Positions 52,261 through 62,973 of a DNA stretch of 64,000 nt are shown here, piece by piece. Source of the stretch: Symbiodinium natans. Lineage: Eukaryota; Sar; Dinophyceae; Suessiales; Symbiodiniaceae. A program made the translations under genes and the position numbers. Location: assembly GCA_905221605.1 (NCBI GenBank), contig CAJNDS010002439.1, forward strand, positions 87,001-151,000, written 5' to 3'. The notes beneath the pieces are model-generated. The model worked only from the letters and a program-made list of their open reading frames with translations, had not been told where the DNA came from and did no database searches. How positions within the stretch are numbered: the stretch's first letter is position 1; every line of letters starts with the position of its first letter.

Positions 52261-53292
52261 CTACCAAAGCTGAGGCTCTCTGTCGAAGCCCTGCAACCTG
52301 CAAAGCCATCTGCTACGCTCGTTCTGCCGTGCGCACCTGGCCACCGCAGCTTCAAGGGCTACGATGCGCTCAAGCACCTCGAAGGGTTTTGGGAGCTTAG
52401 ATGGGTTTCGGGTTCGGGTCAGGGCCCCCAAGGGCTCGAAGTCACAGAGGAACCATGGCTGCAAAGACACACCTCCCCCAATCTCCTTATTTGAAACAGC
52501 CTGAAACTTCATTGCTCTGTCTCGGATGCGACAGCCCTTCACATCCTTTCCACTGCAAGGGCTTGGTGAGGAACTCTGCCCGGGGCCCCTTGCATCTTTG
52601 TTCTCTGCAAAGAAAGAGGCTCGGTCCATGGCCGGCCTCAAGCGAGGAAGGCCGCATGTCGCAACTACAGTCACGAAGCTCTCATTGCGCCAGTGTCTTC
52701 CAAGCATGCTCAAGCATGCATTCTTGTGACCTGAGCCTTCTTTCGTCAGCAGCAGGGTGACAACTGCATTCGGCATCAGGCTTTTGGCAAGCAGATGACG
52801 TTGAAGACTCCAGCCCCGCGCTCCGAAAGCCCACAATTGCCAGACCGCAGTAGAACAAACAGGAACTATATTCAACTGTGTTAAACAGGCTTAATTAGAC
52901 AGTATTAAACTTGGCATGTGAGTGGAAGGCAACGGGCGCCGGACATCGGAAATGACGTCAAGCCTGTCTGGCTGGACACAAAGGCCAGCAGCACGTACCT
53001 CAGCAGGCTTGAACGCGCACTTCATGCCAGCAAGCCCTGAAAGCATGGTACCCCTGCGTGACCCCATCAAGGTCAAAATCGGCTGGCTATAAACTTGAAC
53101 ATACTGCAAGGTACAGAAGGCTCTAAGGCTCTACAAGAGGGCATCAAGGGCTAGAGGAACTTTGCTCGCCGGCCAGCGGCATCGGCCGGGAAACAATGCA
53201 GGGGGCCTTTCAGTGAAGGCGCGGCCTTCCAGCCCTCGTCAGAAGAATTGCAGCCATCTTCGCCGAGGAGCAACCCAGCCAAGGCAAGCAAG
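52261..53292 (-). CDS. Unidentified multi-exon gene
   Basis: Protein-like minus frames in order: LALAGLLLGEDGCNSSDEGW then KAAPSLKGPLHCFPADAAGR (about 53285-53150), LTLMGSRRGTMLSGLAGMKC and VQPDRLDVISDVRRPLPSTH (about 53070-52915), SLMPNAVVTLLLTKEGSGHK and LGRHWRNESFVTVVATCGLP (within 52875-52580), and KLPKPFEVLERIVALEAAVA then RCARQNERSRWLCRLQGFDR (about 52400-52261). The first has a hydrophobic start that could be a signal peptide, and the last is helical and charged. No family was recognised. A CCCTAAA array (52226-52252) follows directly. Confidence 0.47.
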
Positions 53293-53370
53293 ATTTTCCA
53301 ACCTAGGAGGGTTTTCTTTGCCACCCGTCAGGGTTTAGGGCTTAGGGTTTAGGGTTGAGGGTTATCGCAG
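53285..53370 (+). repeat. Poly-T-GCCACCCG module with TTTAGGG units
   Basis: GGAGGGTTTTCTTTGCCACC followed by TCAGGGTTTAGGGC and two more units. Confidence 0.75.
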
Positions 53371-54401
53371 CAGAAACCAAGGTCATGTAATGACACTTCT
53401 GGGATGCCTAAAAGGTCTGTCCTTTGGAGGGCTCCTGTTTTTGGTTGCCTGCACCTGCTACAAGACATCATTGGGTGGGCAGCACAGTGTATCCTCAGGG
53501 CCCACAGAATCGCTCTCCTGGCAAAGGTATCACCCTGTTCCCATCGCCTTCTGGTCCAACGAACCACCTCACCTTACTGTCCGTTATATTCCGTACATAC
53601 GACTCCAGGTTGTTACTGGTAGCTGTCTAAGCCCTTCGCCGCTCTATCTGCCTTGCACGGGGTCCCCAGTAGCGGCGGCTTCGTGGTGAAACAAAGAGCT
53701 CTGGAGGCGCATCTGGGTGCCTGGCCACAGCCCATGAAACCACCTCAAGGACCGGGGGGGTGCTTGATGCGTCGTGGTGTGCTGCTGTCCTACGTTGCGC
53801 GTCGCACGACGGAACATATACACAGCACGCAGAACACTCTACAACAACACTGGTGCCTTCGTCTTCTTGAGTCCGTCTGCCGCGCCGGCGTTCCATCAGG
53901 CGCCGCGCAGCTCACGGATGTGGCGTGCAGAGCCTACAGTGACTGTATCTCCTGGGCTAAGTCTAGCTGAGTCTTATTGCTACTCGCTGGAATGTTGAGC
54001 CGTGCAAAAACGATGGGCAAGGTGGGCAAGCAGCCCTCATCACGTCATTTTGAGCGAGATGGGACCAGCAGCAGGACATCTGCTGCTTCTGGAGGTCAAG
54101 AACAGAGGTGTGCTTCGTGGAACTCGGGGTGCCATGCAGACAATTGTGCCTACGAGTACCTTGGGTCTTGATGCTATGGCAACGGCCAGCGCAGCTGTAG
54201 ATGAATAATGAACGATAAAGAACAAGAATTCACAAGGAGCCACAATTGATACCAAGTCACCCTGGTAGGAGAGTAGTGAAACCACTCGGCTGTAAGCAGC
54301 ATTCAAGCTGGGGCCCGAGGGTCAAACACCAGAGCTGCTGCTGGACGTAGAACTGCGCGGCATCGTCCTCCTCACCCTGGCAGGCCTGCCAGCTTTCACG
54401 C

Positions 54402-54467
54402 ATGAGGGTTTAGGGTTTAGGGTTTAGGGTTTAGGGTTTAGGGTTTAGGGTTTGGGGTTTGGGGGAC
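54402..54467 (+). repeat. Telomere-type array (TTTAGGG)
   Basis: Seven perfect units followed by two TTTGGGG variants. Confidence 0.93.
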
Positions 54468-54639
54468 ATGTCTCGGGCGTGTGCCCATGCCATGAGGGCG
54501 TAAACAAGAATTGGCGATGTCCAGCCATGTCCAGCCATTGATTTCGGTCGATGGCTTCGACTCAAGCAGACATGCATGCAGCAGTTCCCGAGTGATCGCT
54601 TTCTAGCAGGTCGAGTGCTGTGGATTCATGCGCGTGCCA

Positions 54640-55098
54640 ACTTAAGATCCAGACCGACCAAAACCTGAGCAAGCAAAACCTCACTGCATGTGTCCTCCAT
54701 GGCAAGAGCTTCTGCCGGGTCCAGCCCATCCATAGCCTGGGATGCACAGCAGCTGCCCACAAGCATGAGCGATGTTCCTGAAGGGGCCCATCCGAAACAC
54801 TCATGTCCATGGGCAGGTGCACGTGCTTTGAGGTTGTGGGATGACGAAGTAGCGTGGTCCAGCAGATCGGCCCATCGTGGTGCATGGCCCCCTAAGGAGT
54901 TGAGACCCCGGCAATGGGTGATCCGAGCACATCTGTCTCCACAGCCATGGGCATCAATCCATCCGGGTTCATGCCCTCAGTTCTGACGGTCGCTGCACTC
55001 TGATGGCATGACTCTTGAGGTGAGTAGTCCAGCGCTTTTCTGCCTCTCTCCGTGCACAAGGTATCTACAGCTTTCGCCCGAGATGGATTCGTGCTCAT
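54640..55098 (-). CDS. Unidentified coding exons
   Basis: Minus frames read SCHQSAATVRTEGMNPDGLM then PMAVETDVLGSPIAGVS (about 55025-54895), and after a frame change WADLLDHATSSSHNLKARAP, SQAMDGLDPAEALAMEDTCS and EVLLAQVLVGLDLKLAR (about 54870-54640). Composition is clearly protein-like and rich in aliphatic and acidic residues. No domain was identified. It is probably part of a gene that includes the exons at 55.5 and 56.2-56.6 kb. Confidence 0.45.
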
Positions 55099-55168
55099 CG
55101 TCGGTGTGGGCGAGTGGGGCGTCAGGGCCGTTTCATGTCAGTTCCAACAACCCCAGAGTTGGCATGGA

Positions 55169-55213
55169 GAGTCCCAAAGAGCCCAAAACCCCTTCATTAA
55201 GGAGTAGCTTAAG
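55169..55213. mobile_element. Truncated family A element joined to a family B element
   Basis: CCCAAAGAGCCCAAAACCCC and TTCATTAAGGAGTA are a family A left half; the sequence then switches to the start of a family B element at 55207. Confidence 0.72.
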
Positions 55214-55302
55214 CCCCCCAAAAATTTTAACAGAATAAAAATCCCTCTCTTTGCCCTTCTAAGGAAGAATTGTCTTTGTTTTGTTGGCGGGTTCTTAAGC
55301 AA
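55207..55302. mobile_element. Terminal-inverted-repeat element, family B copy 3
   Basis: Left end GCTTAAGCCCCCC is degraded relative to the family, the right end GGGTTCTTAAGCAAA is typical, and the interior TCTAAGGAAGAATTG matches the other copies. Confidence 0.78.
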
Positions 55303-55351
55303 ATAGTAGTGTTATTCAATTGAACGGTTAATGGAATCCACTTGCGCATGT

Positions 55352-55463
55352 ATGAGGGGTTTCCGAAATTAAGGGTACCGCGGTCCTTATTCTAAGGGGA
55401 TCCTTCCATTTGGATCTATAGGAGGGGGATATTAGGGGGTCGCCTATTTTCTAAACCCCCATC
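55352..55463. mobile_element. Family F-like element
   Basis: GAGGGGTTTCCGAAATTAAG at the left and CTATTTTCTAAACCCCCATC at the right resemble the ends of 33488-33592 in opposite arrangement. The interior is diverged. Confidence 0.55.
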
Positions 55464-55499
55464 TAGTTCTGGTTTCTGGGTCTTGGGGTTTAGTAAGAG

Positions 55500-55720
55500 G
55501 GCACGGGGGCCGTCGCATCCGTTGTCTGCGCTGCTGACTCTGATAGGGATGACGCTTTCAACTCCCGAGGCTTCCTGGGGCGCGCCGGCGCAACAGAAGC
55601 TACTGGAATTCACAGCAGTGCAAGTCGCCCCAAGCGAAGAAGACTCGATAAGTGCATGGCCGTCCATCCGGTCTTCCCAGTCCCAGTCCAAGCCACTGGG
55701 CCCAGCCTCATGTCGATACG
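55500..55720 (-). CDS. Unidentified coding exon
   Basis: Minus frame YRHEAGPSGLDWDWEDRMDG, then ALIESSSLGATCTAVNSSSF and GAPQEASGVESVIPIRVSSA. It lies between two element-like segments (55352-55463 and about 55722-55810), consistent with elements in the flanking introns. Confidence 0.42.
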
Positions 55721-55969
55721 AGGTTCCCGAAACGAGGGTATCAATTTTGGAGGTCCCTAAAAAGGGATGATGCTCTATTTGGGGTAAGGGGCACCCCATT
55801 TTGGTATTCGCCCATCTGCGCGCTGAGAAGGAGAAAGCAAAACGAGAACAGTGTACGCGCAGCACTCTCTCGGCAGTCGCGGTGCTAGTTCAGCTCCGAT
55901 GATCATGCTCAATCCTGTCACTTCCCATAGCAGCTTTCGACTTAACAATCTCCGATGAGATGTCCAGCC

Positions 55970-56290
55970 CTGCCGGCGCACCAAAATCACTCCCCCCCAC
56001 CCCCACCCCGCCGCACCCAGCCCCTCCCCCCCCGTGCGCCTTCTTCTGTGCCCTGTCTAATCGTCTCTCACCCTCGTCTTTGCCCACTCACCCACAGCCC
56101 TTCAAGCCTATCTCCTCACCCGGCCGGCTTATTGTCTTGCTTTACCACTCCTGCACAATTTGGGGGGCGCCTGGTCTATACATGAGCCTGCGAGTTGCAA
56201 CAGGATCCCCAAAAGGGAATGATTGCAGGAACCCTCTCAACGCCCTGAAGCCTCACAGCACCTTCACACCCGCGATCTCCGGACCGAGGC
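55970..56290 (+). repeat. Dispersed repeat with C-rich start, copy 2
   Basis: C-rich tract (55987-56036), then TTTACCACTCCTGCACAATT and GGGGCGCCTGGTCTATACAT, matching 33995-34230 in order and spacing. Confidence 0.75.
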
Positions 56291-56790
56291 GGGCCGCTTA
56301 GCGTTGAATTTACACTAGGTGCCAGGAACTGGAAATGTAAGCTTGCGGCGCTGGCGACCCTGCTGCAGAACTGGCGCTTGTGCTCGGTCCCACCACTGGC
56401 GAGCGAGTCAGTCCTCGCTGTGAGAGCCATGCAACCTTTCAAAAGGCAGAGTTCCAGCCCTGCCTGAATGAGAGTGAGACCCTCCAAAAGTTGATCCTGC
56501 AAGGAGCAGTGCCGCAAAAAGCATGAAGTGGCTGTGCACTGACCATTCGTGACATGCGAGGCGCCTGAGGAACTGAGAGCCGTTCCAACCTGAGCTTGCA
56601 AACAGCCGGGTCGACATCAGCTTCCCACGTCGTGGAATGAAGATGTCTGTAAAACACTTTTTCAAGCATCTTGAGCAGTCTATACGATATGTGAATATGA
56701 GTGCTCAGGGCCAGGCATCTCCGAACGTGCCGGGCACGAAATCTTTCCTCACGGTTCCCAAATGAAGAGCCCCAATCAAGACCATGCACT
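56176..56790 (-). CDS. Unidentified coding exons
   Basis: The minus frame 56601-56176 contains QDQLLEGLTLIQAGLELCLL, ALTARTDSLASGGTEHKRQF and VASAASLHFQFLAPSVNSTL. An overlapping minus frame upstream (56789-56600) reads RCLALSTHIHISYRLLKMLE and VFYRHLHSTTWEADVDPAVC. The two could be joined by a splice near 56600. Its 3' part overlaps the dispersed repeat at 55970-56290, so the true end may be near 56290. Confidence 0.4.
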
Positions 56791-57465
56791 GCGCATTAAA
56801 CCCTAAACCCTTTTGCGACGCATCAAACCCTAAAACCCTCAATCTCTCAATCTCCCAAAACCCTAAACCCGAAACCCTAAACCCTGAGTAAAAATCTCAG
56901 CAAGCTGCGCGGAAGTCTTCCAACTCCACTCTCCAGCGAGCCCTGCAAAGGCTCTTTTAGCGCAAACGGCTCTATGGTTTACAACTTCCCACATAGCGGC
57001 AGCCTTTGCTACGCACCAAAATTTAGCCGGGAACTATATCTACCAGTCGTTAAACAGGAACAACATGGCAGGGAGTTGAATTTCCTCTTGCGGAGAGAAA
57101 AAAAAACTGTTGCTATCAGGGAGAGCGATCTCAAGCAGAGTGGACGTGGAGACGTCCCCTCTTGTGTGGGATGCTACCAGGATGCAGCTTCCGCTGGGGG
57201 CCCCGCCGGGCCCGTCCAAACCTGCCGGCCTGAATCCAGGCAAAAACTCGGGGGGCTTTGCCTCTTCCGTCTAACAGAACAATAAGCGACCAGGCAGCTA
57301 ACACATATGCCGCCGCGACCTACCCGAAAAGGGGCAATCCCGCATCTGAGACCCAAGACTGCAGAGTTATAGGGCCAACGACCCAAGATCCAAGATTTTG
57401 ATTATAGGGCCAACGATCCAAGACCCCAGGAAACCCTACATGCACATGACACTAAAACCTATATA

Positions 57466-57475
57466 TACATACATA

Positions 57476-57551
<76 letters not shown>

Positions 57552-57600
57552 TATAGTGTCCTGTACATATAGGTATATATATATATATGTATGTATAGTG
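57466..57600 (+). repeat. (TA)n/(TAA)n microsatellite with flanking repeats
   Basis: About 22 TAA units (57484-57550) between AT-rich blocks. GTATAGTGTCC occurs twice downstream (57551 and 57593). Confidence 0.93.
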
Positions 57601-57730
57601 TCCAGCCAGTGTGTGGGGCTTCGACGGTCAAACTCTCACACCGGCGAGGGTAACTGTTCGATTTCTCGAGCAACGACTAGGGGCAACCTCTGTGTTGAAG
57701 AGGCTTCTCCAGGTGAAACCGAATTCTGAG

Positions 57731-57792
57731 GGGTTTAGGGCTTAGGGTTTAGGGTTTAGGGTCTCGGGTTTAGGGTTTAGGGCTTAGGGTCT
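57731..57792 (+). repeat. Telomere-type array with GCTTAGGG variants
   Basis: About seven units, 185 bp beyond the 3' end of the roadblock gene. Confidence 0.9.
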
Positions 57793-57976
57793 GAAAGGTC
57801 AGGGTAACAAGCGGACCAGATCAGCACCACGGGCAGCAGCAAGATTCCAGAGTTCGATTGCATGAATGCAAGTACATGGGGGCCCGTAGTATTGATTCAC
57901 TACAGCAAAGCACGTTCACCCCCTTCCTGCTCGCCATCAGCCGGATCGGTTGAATTGTCGTGGCCAGACCAACTGC

Positions 57977-58279
57977 TCAGCTTCCTTGATCAGCGTTGGG
58001 GTCCTGTATGACGATCAGGATGTAGTCTCGATCCGGGGCGACCATGATCTCATGCTTCTTGGAACGGATCCTGAGAAAGGTCAGGTCATTTTGAGGGTCC
58101 AATTCTCGAACCACGCTGCGTGCCTTCGCGGCAAGCTGTGAGATCAGAGCTGAATACTGCAAGGTTTGCTTGCTGTCCAGCGTTGATCGCATTGGCACCC
58201 CTTCGCTGTTGACGATGACGATGCCTGAAACTCCCTTGTGAGTCTTGATGCGGTTCAGAGTCTCTTCCACTTCCGACAT
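57977..58279 (-). CDS. DYNLRB: Dynein light chain roadblock-type (DYNLRB/LC7)
   Basis: A complete 100-aa protein, close to the usual 96 aa. Roadblock light chains form a homodimer on the dynein intermediate chain in cytoplasmic and axonemal dynein. It begins [20 protein letters not shown], has [20 protein letters not shown] in the middle and [20 protein letters not shown] near the end; [21 protein letters not shown] is a hallmark of the family. The start at 58279 is chosen because it matches the family N-terminus, although the frame stays open upstream to 58363. There is no intron, in contrast to the intron-rich SNF2 gene. A relict spliced leader lies 41 nt upstream, so this copy probably came from reverse-transcribed mRNA. 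The reading frame is undamaged, so it may be expressed. Confidence 0.96.
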   Translation of the reverse strand: MSEVEETLNRIKTHKGVSGIVIVNSEGVPMRSTLDSKQTLQYSALISQLAAKARSVVRELDPQNDLTFLRIRSKKHEIMVAPDRDYILIVIQDPNADQGS

Positions 58280-58320
58280 GTTGGGATGCTCTGCGTGCGT
58301 CCAGGCAAAGGCAGTCCGAT

Positions 58321-58340
58321 CTTGAGCCACATGGCAAAAG
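58321..58340 (-). other. Relict spliced-leader sequence upstream of the roadblock gene
   Basis: The minus strand reads CTTTTGCCATGTGGCTCAAG, then a 41-nt leader and the ATG. Compared with the dinoflagellate leader end GCCATTTTGGCTCAAG, it differs by one missing base and one substitution; the five bases before GCCAT are diverged. The position and order relative to the ATG are those of an mRNA-derived gene copy. Confidence 0.75.
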
Positions 58341-58699
58341 GTGGAGGAGTTCCCTGTGCACACTCACACTCGCGCACGGCAGAGAGCGCCAGGCTAGTTT
58401 AGGGGAGATAGATATAGGAGAGAGAGAACCATGTAGGAACTCTCGGGACCAAAGGAACGGCAGCTGCGAATGAAGACAATTGCAAGAAAAGCTTGTTTAG
58501 ACCAAATGCGCATCTCCACACCGACACACAACCCTTTTTAACCCAGGACTGCTGAGTAACCGACAGACTGCTGAGTAACCGACACACAAACCTAAACCCT
58601 AAACCCTAAACCCTAAATCCTAAGCGGCGCAGTCCGAGACCTTCAGGTAGCCTTGGCTCATAAGATGCGCAGGCACGCGGTGCGCCATGCTAAAAAACT

Positions 58700-59030
58700 G
58701 GCCGGAACTGCGCAGACCGCTATAATGCTACATGACTCTACTACTATCTGACTGTCATGCTATAGTTCGATAGCACTATAACAATCTGACAATGTAACAA
58801 CGTAACAATAAAGCGTATAACAGAACAGCATACCAGTAAAAAGGTATACTAGCAAAAACCCATAATGGCATAACGAAATAACGGAAAACTAACATACGAG
58901 TATCATTGTATAATGGCATAACGGTGCAAGGGAAAATCATATATTGATATATAACAATATACTAGTAAAAAATAGATATACCATTTTAAGAATTACTAAT
59001 CCAGAACTATAATTCTACATAAATAGTAAA
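58700..59030. other. AT-rich stretch without gene
   Basis: Irregular short repeats of CATAACG, ATAATGGCATAACG and TACTAGTAAAAA types. No coding signal. Confidence 0.5.
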
Positions 59031-59159
59031 ATTGTGTCATCGGTTGCATGGCGTACTGCAAAGAATCGCAGTTGCCCCTGCCATCTTGGCGCCGGGCTCA
59101 GCCAAGCCAGGCGGGGGATCCCTGAAGGGCAACTTGGGTGGCACATGTATCTCTGGGTG

Positions 59160-59515
59160 TGTAAGTGTATATATATATATATGTATGAATGTGTATATAT
59201 ATATATGTATATGTATGTATGTATATACATATATTTAATGATTTATCTAGTTATCTGCTTTTGTTTCTTTTTATATTTGTATTTTCTTCTGTATATTATG
59301 CATTCTGTAATTTACGTAAACATATACATATATATATATGTATATGATGCTATATACTTTCAATATCTTTTGTATATATGATATCATATATACATATATC
59401 ACACTATAGTGATGTATATGAATCGTATACAAAATATTCAGTCTTACACAATCTTTTCTACATATTTCCATAATAGTATGTATACATACACATATACATA
59501 TAGATATGTTATAAT
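59160..59515. repeat. AT-rich microsatellite region
   Basis: Multiple TATATA, GTATGTATGT and ATATACATAT blocks. The open frames here are composition artefacts. Confidence 0.88.
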
Positions 59516-59730
59516 GGGCCCTGCACCACGACGATTCTTCGAACGAACAGTGCAACCCCACCGATGGCTCGCGCTCTCGCAAAACAAGACAAACCCACAG
59601 AACGGAAACGCACACCAAGCGCCCAAGCATCAGGTCGTCATCCCCGTTGTTCAGCGCATCCAAGAGGTTGTGCCTCAAGAGTGAGAATAGGCCGAGTCAG
59701 CAAAGCAGGCAGGTGACATTGAGACCTACA

Positions 59731-59885
59731 AGCTCCTCCTCCTCCTCCTCCTCCTCCTCCTCCGCGTCCTCCTCCGCGTCCTCCTCCGCGTCCTCCTCCG
59801 CGTCCTCCTCCGCGTCCTCCTCCTCCTCCTCCTCCTCCTCCTCCTCCTCCTCCTCCTCCTCCTCCTCCTCCTCCTCCTCCTCCTT
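59731..59885 (+). repeat. (TCC)n array with TCCGCGTCC variants
   Basis: About 50 trinucleotides; in the middle, TCCTCCGCG repeats five times with 12-nt periodicity. Frames code for poly-Ser or poly-Gly. Confidence 0.95.
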
Positions 59886-59943
59886 CTTCCCCGCTGCCGG
59901 ATAACAAACGGCTAATATCTACAGCCGCATGATTTCTCATAGT

Positions 59944-60125
59944 TTAGAGGCGCAGCCTCTTCGATGGCACGTCTTCATTCCTGCGCAACAAAAAGAGCTC
60001 TTCCAGATACTCGCATTTCGCTCCAAGCCACGGCAACGTCGCGGAAGGACTGAGCAGCTGATCGTCAGCCGCCTGCAGCCATGGTAAACATGTGGGTTTT
60101 GGGCGCAAGAACTCCTTCCTTCTAC
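59944..60125 (-). CDS. Unidentified C-terminal exon
   Basis: The minus frame ends PWLQAADDQLLSPSATLPWL, GAKCEYLEELFLLRRNEDVP, SKRLRL and a stop at 59944. Composition is strongly protein-like. A probable upstream exon is at 60493-60759 on the same strand. No family was recognised. Confidence 0.42.
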
Positions 60126-60365
60126 TGACCAGGGCAAAGCAGCCGGAACCGCCCTGTCTGCAAAATAATCTTGGGATACGGGGCTTTCCGAAAATTGGAA
60201 ACCCCGAAACCCTGAACCCTTTTTTGAACCAGGCTCTGAGCAAACCCTGAACCCTAAACCCTAAACCTTTGGGATACTGCGGGGCCCCGGCCATGTCCGA
60301 GCCGTCGCCCTTGGTGGCCTAGGCGCAGGCAACCGGACCGCTTCAGGGAGGTCCTGTTAGTTTTC

Positions 60366-60480
60366 ATCTGAGCCCGCATGTTAATATGAATCACCCCTAG
60401 TTAAGGGGGGTATTAATGGGGATCCCTAAGATTTTGAGGTATAATCCTTACTTAAGGGAGATTTTGGGCCCTCTGAAGGG
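60366..60480. mobile_element. Strongly diverged family A element
   Basis: Contains GTTAAGGGGGGTATTAATGG, GGATCCC, and a right end TTTTGGGCCCTCTGAAGGG; only the general layout of family A is preserved. Confidence 0.5.
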
Positions 60481-60492
60481 TCTTCCGGCATA

Positions 60493-60759
60493 TCAAACCA
60501 AGATGATGAGTTCGCAGGCATCTGGGAGCCAGAAGACATGCTCATGATCTGCATCCCTGACATTGCCATGTGAGGGCCTGCCTACAACAATCCGCAATAC
60601 CTCACCCTCCCCTAATCGCAACGTCTTCAGTAGTGGAGTCGGAATTGAAACTCTGATCTTCGCCGGGGTGCGAGTTCGGGGAAGAGCCTGCGCCCGAAAC
60701 AGCTGTGAGCCAGCGCCGCCAGCGAAGACTCGCAAACCGAGCAAACCTTCAACCCGCAA
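60493..60759 (-). CDS. Unidentified coding exon
   Basis: Minus frame AKIRVSIPTPLLKTLRLGEG, EVLRIVVGRPSHGNVRDADH, then EHVFWLPDACELIIL. The mixture of beta-like hydrophobic strands and charged turns is typical of a real exon. It may join the exon ending at 59944. Confidence 0.4.
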   Translation of the reverse strand: MRVEGLLGLRVFAGGAGSQLFRAQALPRTRTPAKIRVSIPTPLLKTLRLGEGEVLRIVVGRPSHGNVRDADHEHVFWLPDACELIILV

Positions 60760-60960
60760 CCCCCAGAGAAAAACAATCAGAACTACATGGGTAGCTCTCT
60801 AAATTAGGACCCCCAAAGCGTACGACGCCCGAAAAAAGGACCCCACAAAAGCGACCCGAATTTGGAGAACTGCCCCCGTGCCAATCGGGCTCTCTCATCC
60901 TTGAGCTTTCGACGAAGGGCCCTGCACACTCTTTTTGTTGATGTGCTTCCATCTCCCGTC

Positions 60961-61113
60961 TTAGGGTAGTTACATGGTCCCTTCGTATGGGCCCTTAAAA
61001 GGGTACCCCTTACACGCCCCCCATATTATATACACTATACACTTTCAGGCCCGTACATCAGAACCCTTTAAGAGATGTAAGGGACCATATTCAGGGCCCA
61101 CGCAACTACCCTC
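60961..61113. mobile_element. Terminal-inverted-repeat element, family D copy 4
   Basis: Starts TTAGGGTAGTTACATGGTCC and ends AGGGCCCACGCAACTACCCT. At 153 bp it is the longest family D copy. Confidence 0.9.
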
Positions 61114-61199
61114 ACCTCCCGGCACAGCTCACCTTAGGTGTCGAAGGCCCGGCCTTCAGGTTCACAGCCACACCACGTATTGAGTGCAAAGAACTGCAG

Positions 61200-61445
61200 A
61201 TCATGGTACATAGATCTTACCTGTATACAGAAGTGTATATGTGTATACAGATGTGTGTATACAGATGTATACATTGGTAACCAAAACACATCCGTGTACA
61301 TAGGTAGATAGATAGATTCAGATGTAGATGTGGTAATTGTTTTTAAAGGATATAAGCATTTCTGTTTTGTAATTATAAATTATAAATATGTGGAAATGCA
61401 TGTATATATGTACACATATGTATATATATATATGTATGTGTGTGC
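61200..61445. repeat. GTATACAGATGT and TATATG repeats
   Basis: Three GTATACAGAtGTgTAT-like units (61224-61275) and a TATG/GTGC microsatellite (61418-61452). No gene seen. Confidence 0.8.
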
Positions 61446-62752
61446 GTGCGTGCATGTAACGTGCTAGTATTTGTTCTGCAACTATCAACGTGGCGCTGGG
61501 CATCTGGGCTGTGTGCAGCAGCTTCGTCTGCCGAAAATCTCGAACTACAATAACTACGTCAGCTCCCGAACCCTTCGCACCAATCAGCAAGCCCAGGTAT
61601 GTGCATGCTCGCACAGAAACACAAAAGGTCGTGCCCATCACCCGTATCATACGCTAGGAAGGGTCGGGGCACTGACAGGGTGCTGAACGGAGGCAGCTCT
61701 GTACATGATCATCCCTGTGCGATGGTATTGTTCTGCTGGCCTGTCACAAAGAGACCTGAAGCCGCGGACCCGACTGTCACGAGGACGGCCGCCCTCTCAC
61801 CATGAGTTCATTGCTAGGCGTGAGAGGGAGAGAATACTTATTTACTGCGTGTTTTTTGCTTAGCTTACCTTCAGGCCCTGCAGGCCGCGCTAATGAACTC
61901 TGGTTTCCAACAATCAAGGAGCAGGGCTTGCATGGACATTCTTCTACTTGTCGCTTCACTTCCAGGATAGGCCATTAGGGCTTAAAAATCCCCAAAATGA
62001 ACCCTATCAAGGGCCTTTCTCAAGGGATTACAGGGTAGAATCGCCCATCCTGGTTCTCCGGCTTCTGGCAGCACGGACCTTGGTGAAACGCGCGCGTGGC
62101 GACGAAGATTGCCAGCAGCTTGCCGAAGCTCCCAGACTCCACTGCACATGGCCCTTGAAGGCGACATTACAACACAAACAGCCAACAGAAAAGTCACTGG
62201 AACCATCTTGGGCTTGGACCACCAAGCCTTACGCCGGAGACTGGGCCACCTGCTGCGAGACCACCTGCTCACACGCAACAGAAGCTGGGAGCCACATGCT
62301 TGGGGTCTTCTGGCCACTTTGTTGCCACGAGTTATAATTACTTTTGCTACGACCTATCGCGGCCACCCACTCTCTATTCCGCAGAGCAACACATCAAGAT
62401 GCGTTCAGAAGCTTTTGACAAGCTGAAAAAGGAGAAATGAGGGTCCCTAGAGGAAGCTATCTCCGACATACTCATACACACCCAACTTAAACGGACCAGC
62501 GGCACGGTGCGAGTGACCTTTTGAGTAAGTACGACCTGGAAATGATGCCCATGCCAGCAATTGCCAGTTCCTCCAATACCGCACTGGTGCAAAACCGTAA
62601 CCCGCGCATGAGGATTCACGGATAGTCTCACACACCATCACTCAGGGAAGCTCCACACAAAGCCAGGCCGCCGCAAATCAGTTCGACCCAACATCAAGAT
62701 CTAAGGTCTAAGGCTAAGTAGGGCCGTTCGTGTACAATCAAGTCATCATCAT

Positions 62753-62863
62753 CCCCAAAGAGCCCAATACCCCTTCATTAAGGAATATTCCTGAAGTCAT
62801 GTTAAGGATCCCTTCATAACTTAGGGTATATTCCGTAATTAAGGACTATTGGGCTCTCTGGGC
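62753..62863. mobile_element. Terminal-inverted-repeat element, family A copy
   Basis: Left CCCCAAAGAGCCCAATACCC, right GGACTATTGGGCTCTCTGGG, with the GGATCCCTTCATAA core. Well preserved. Confidence 0.93.
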
Positions 62864-62973
62864 ATGCAAGCTTCATGAACTCGGCAGGCCACAAGACGAG
62901 ACCGCGAAACCTCTTCGAAGTGGTGATTCCAAATCACACCCTCAGCCCCAATCTGTACACTTGTAGTCAGCCT

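Noticed and set aside
53404-54208. Plus-strand gene resembling alpha-mannosidase (NNTGAFVFLSPSA)
   Set aside because: The similarity is a handful of residues, the frame is short, and all trusted genes are on the other strand.
59638-59940. Poly-serine and poly-glycine frames through the TCC array
   Set aside because: Trinucleotide repeat artefact; the two strands are equally open.
61948-62426. Overlapping ORFs of 105-129 codons on both strands
   Set aside because: Both strands look equally plausible and neither shows a family motif, so no call was made.
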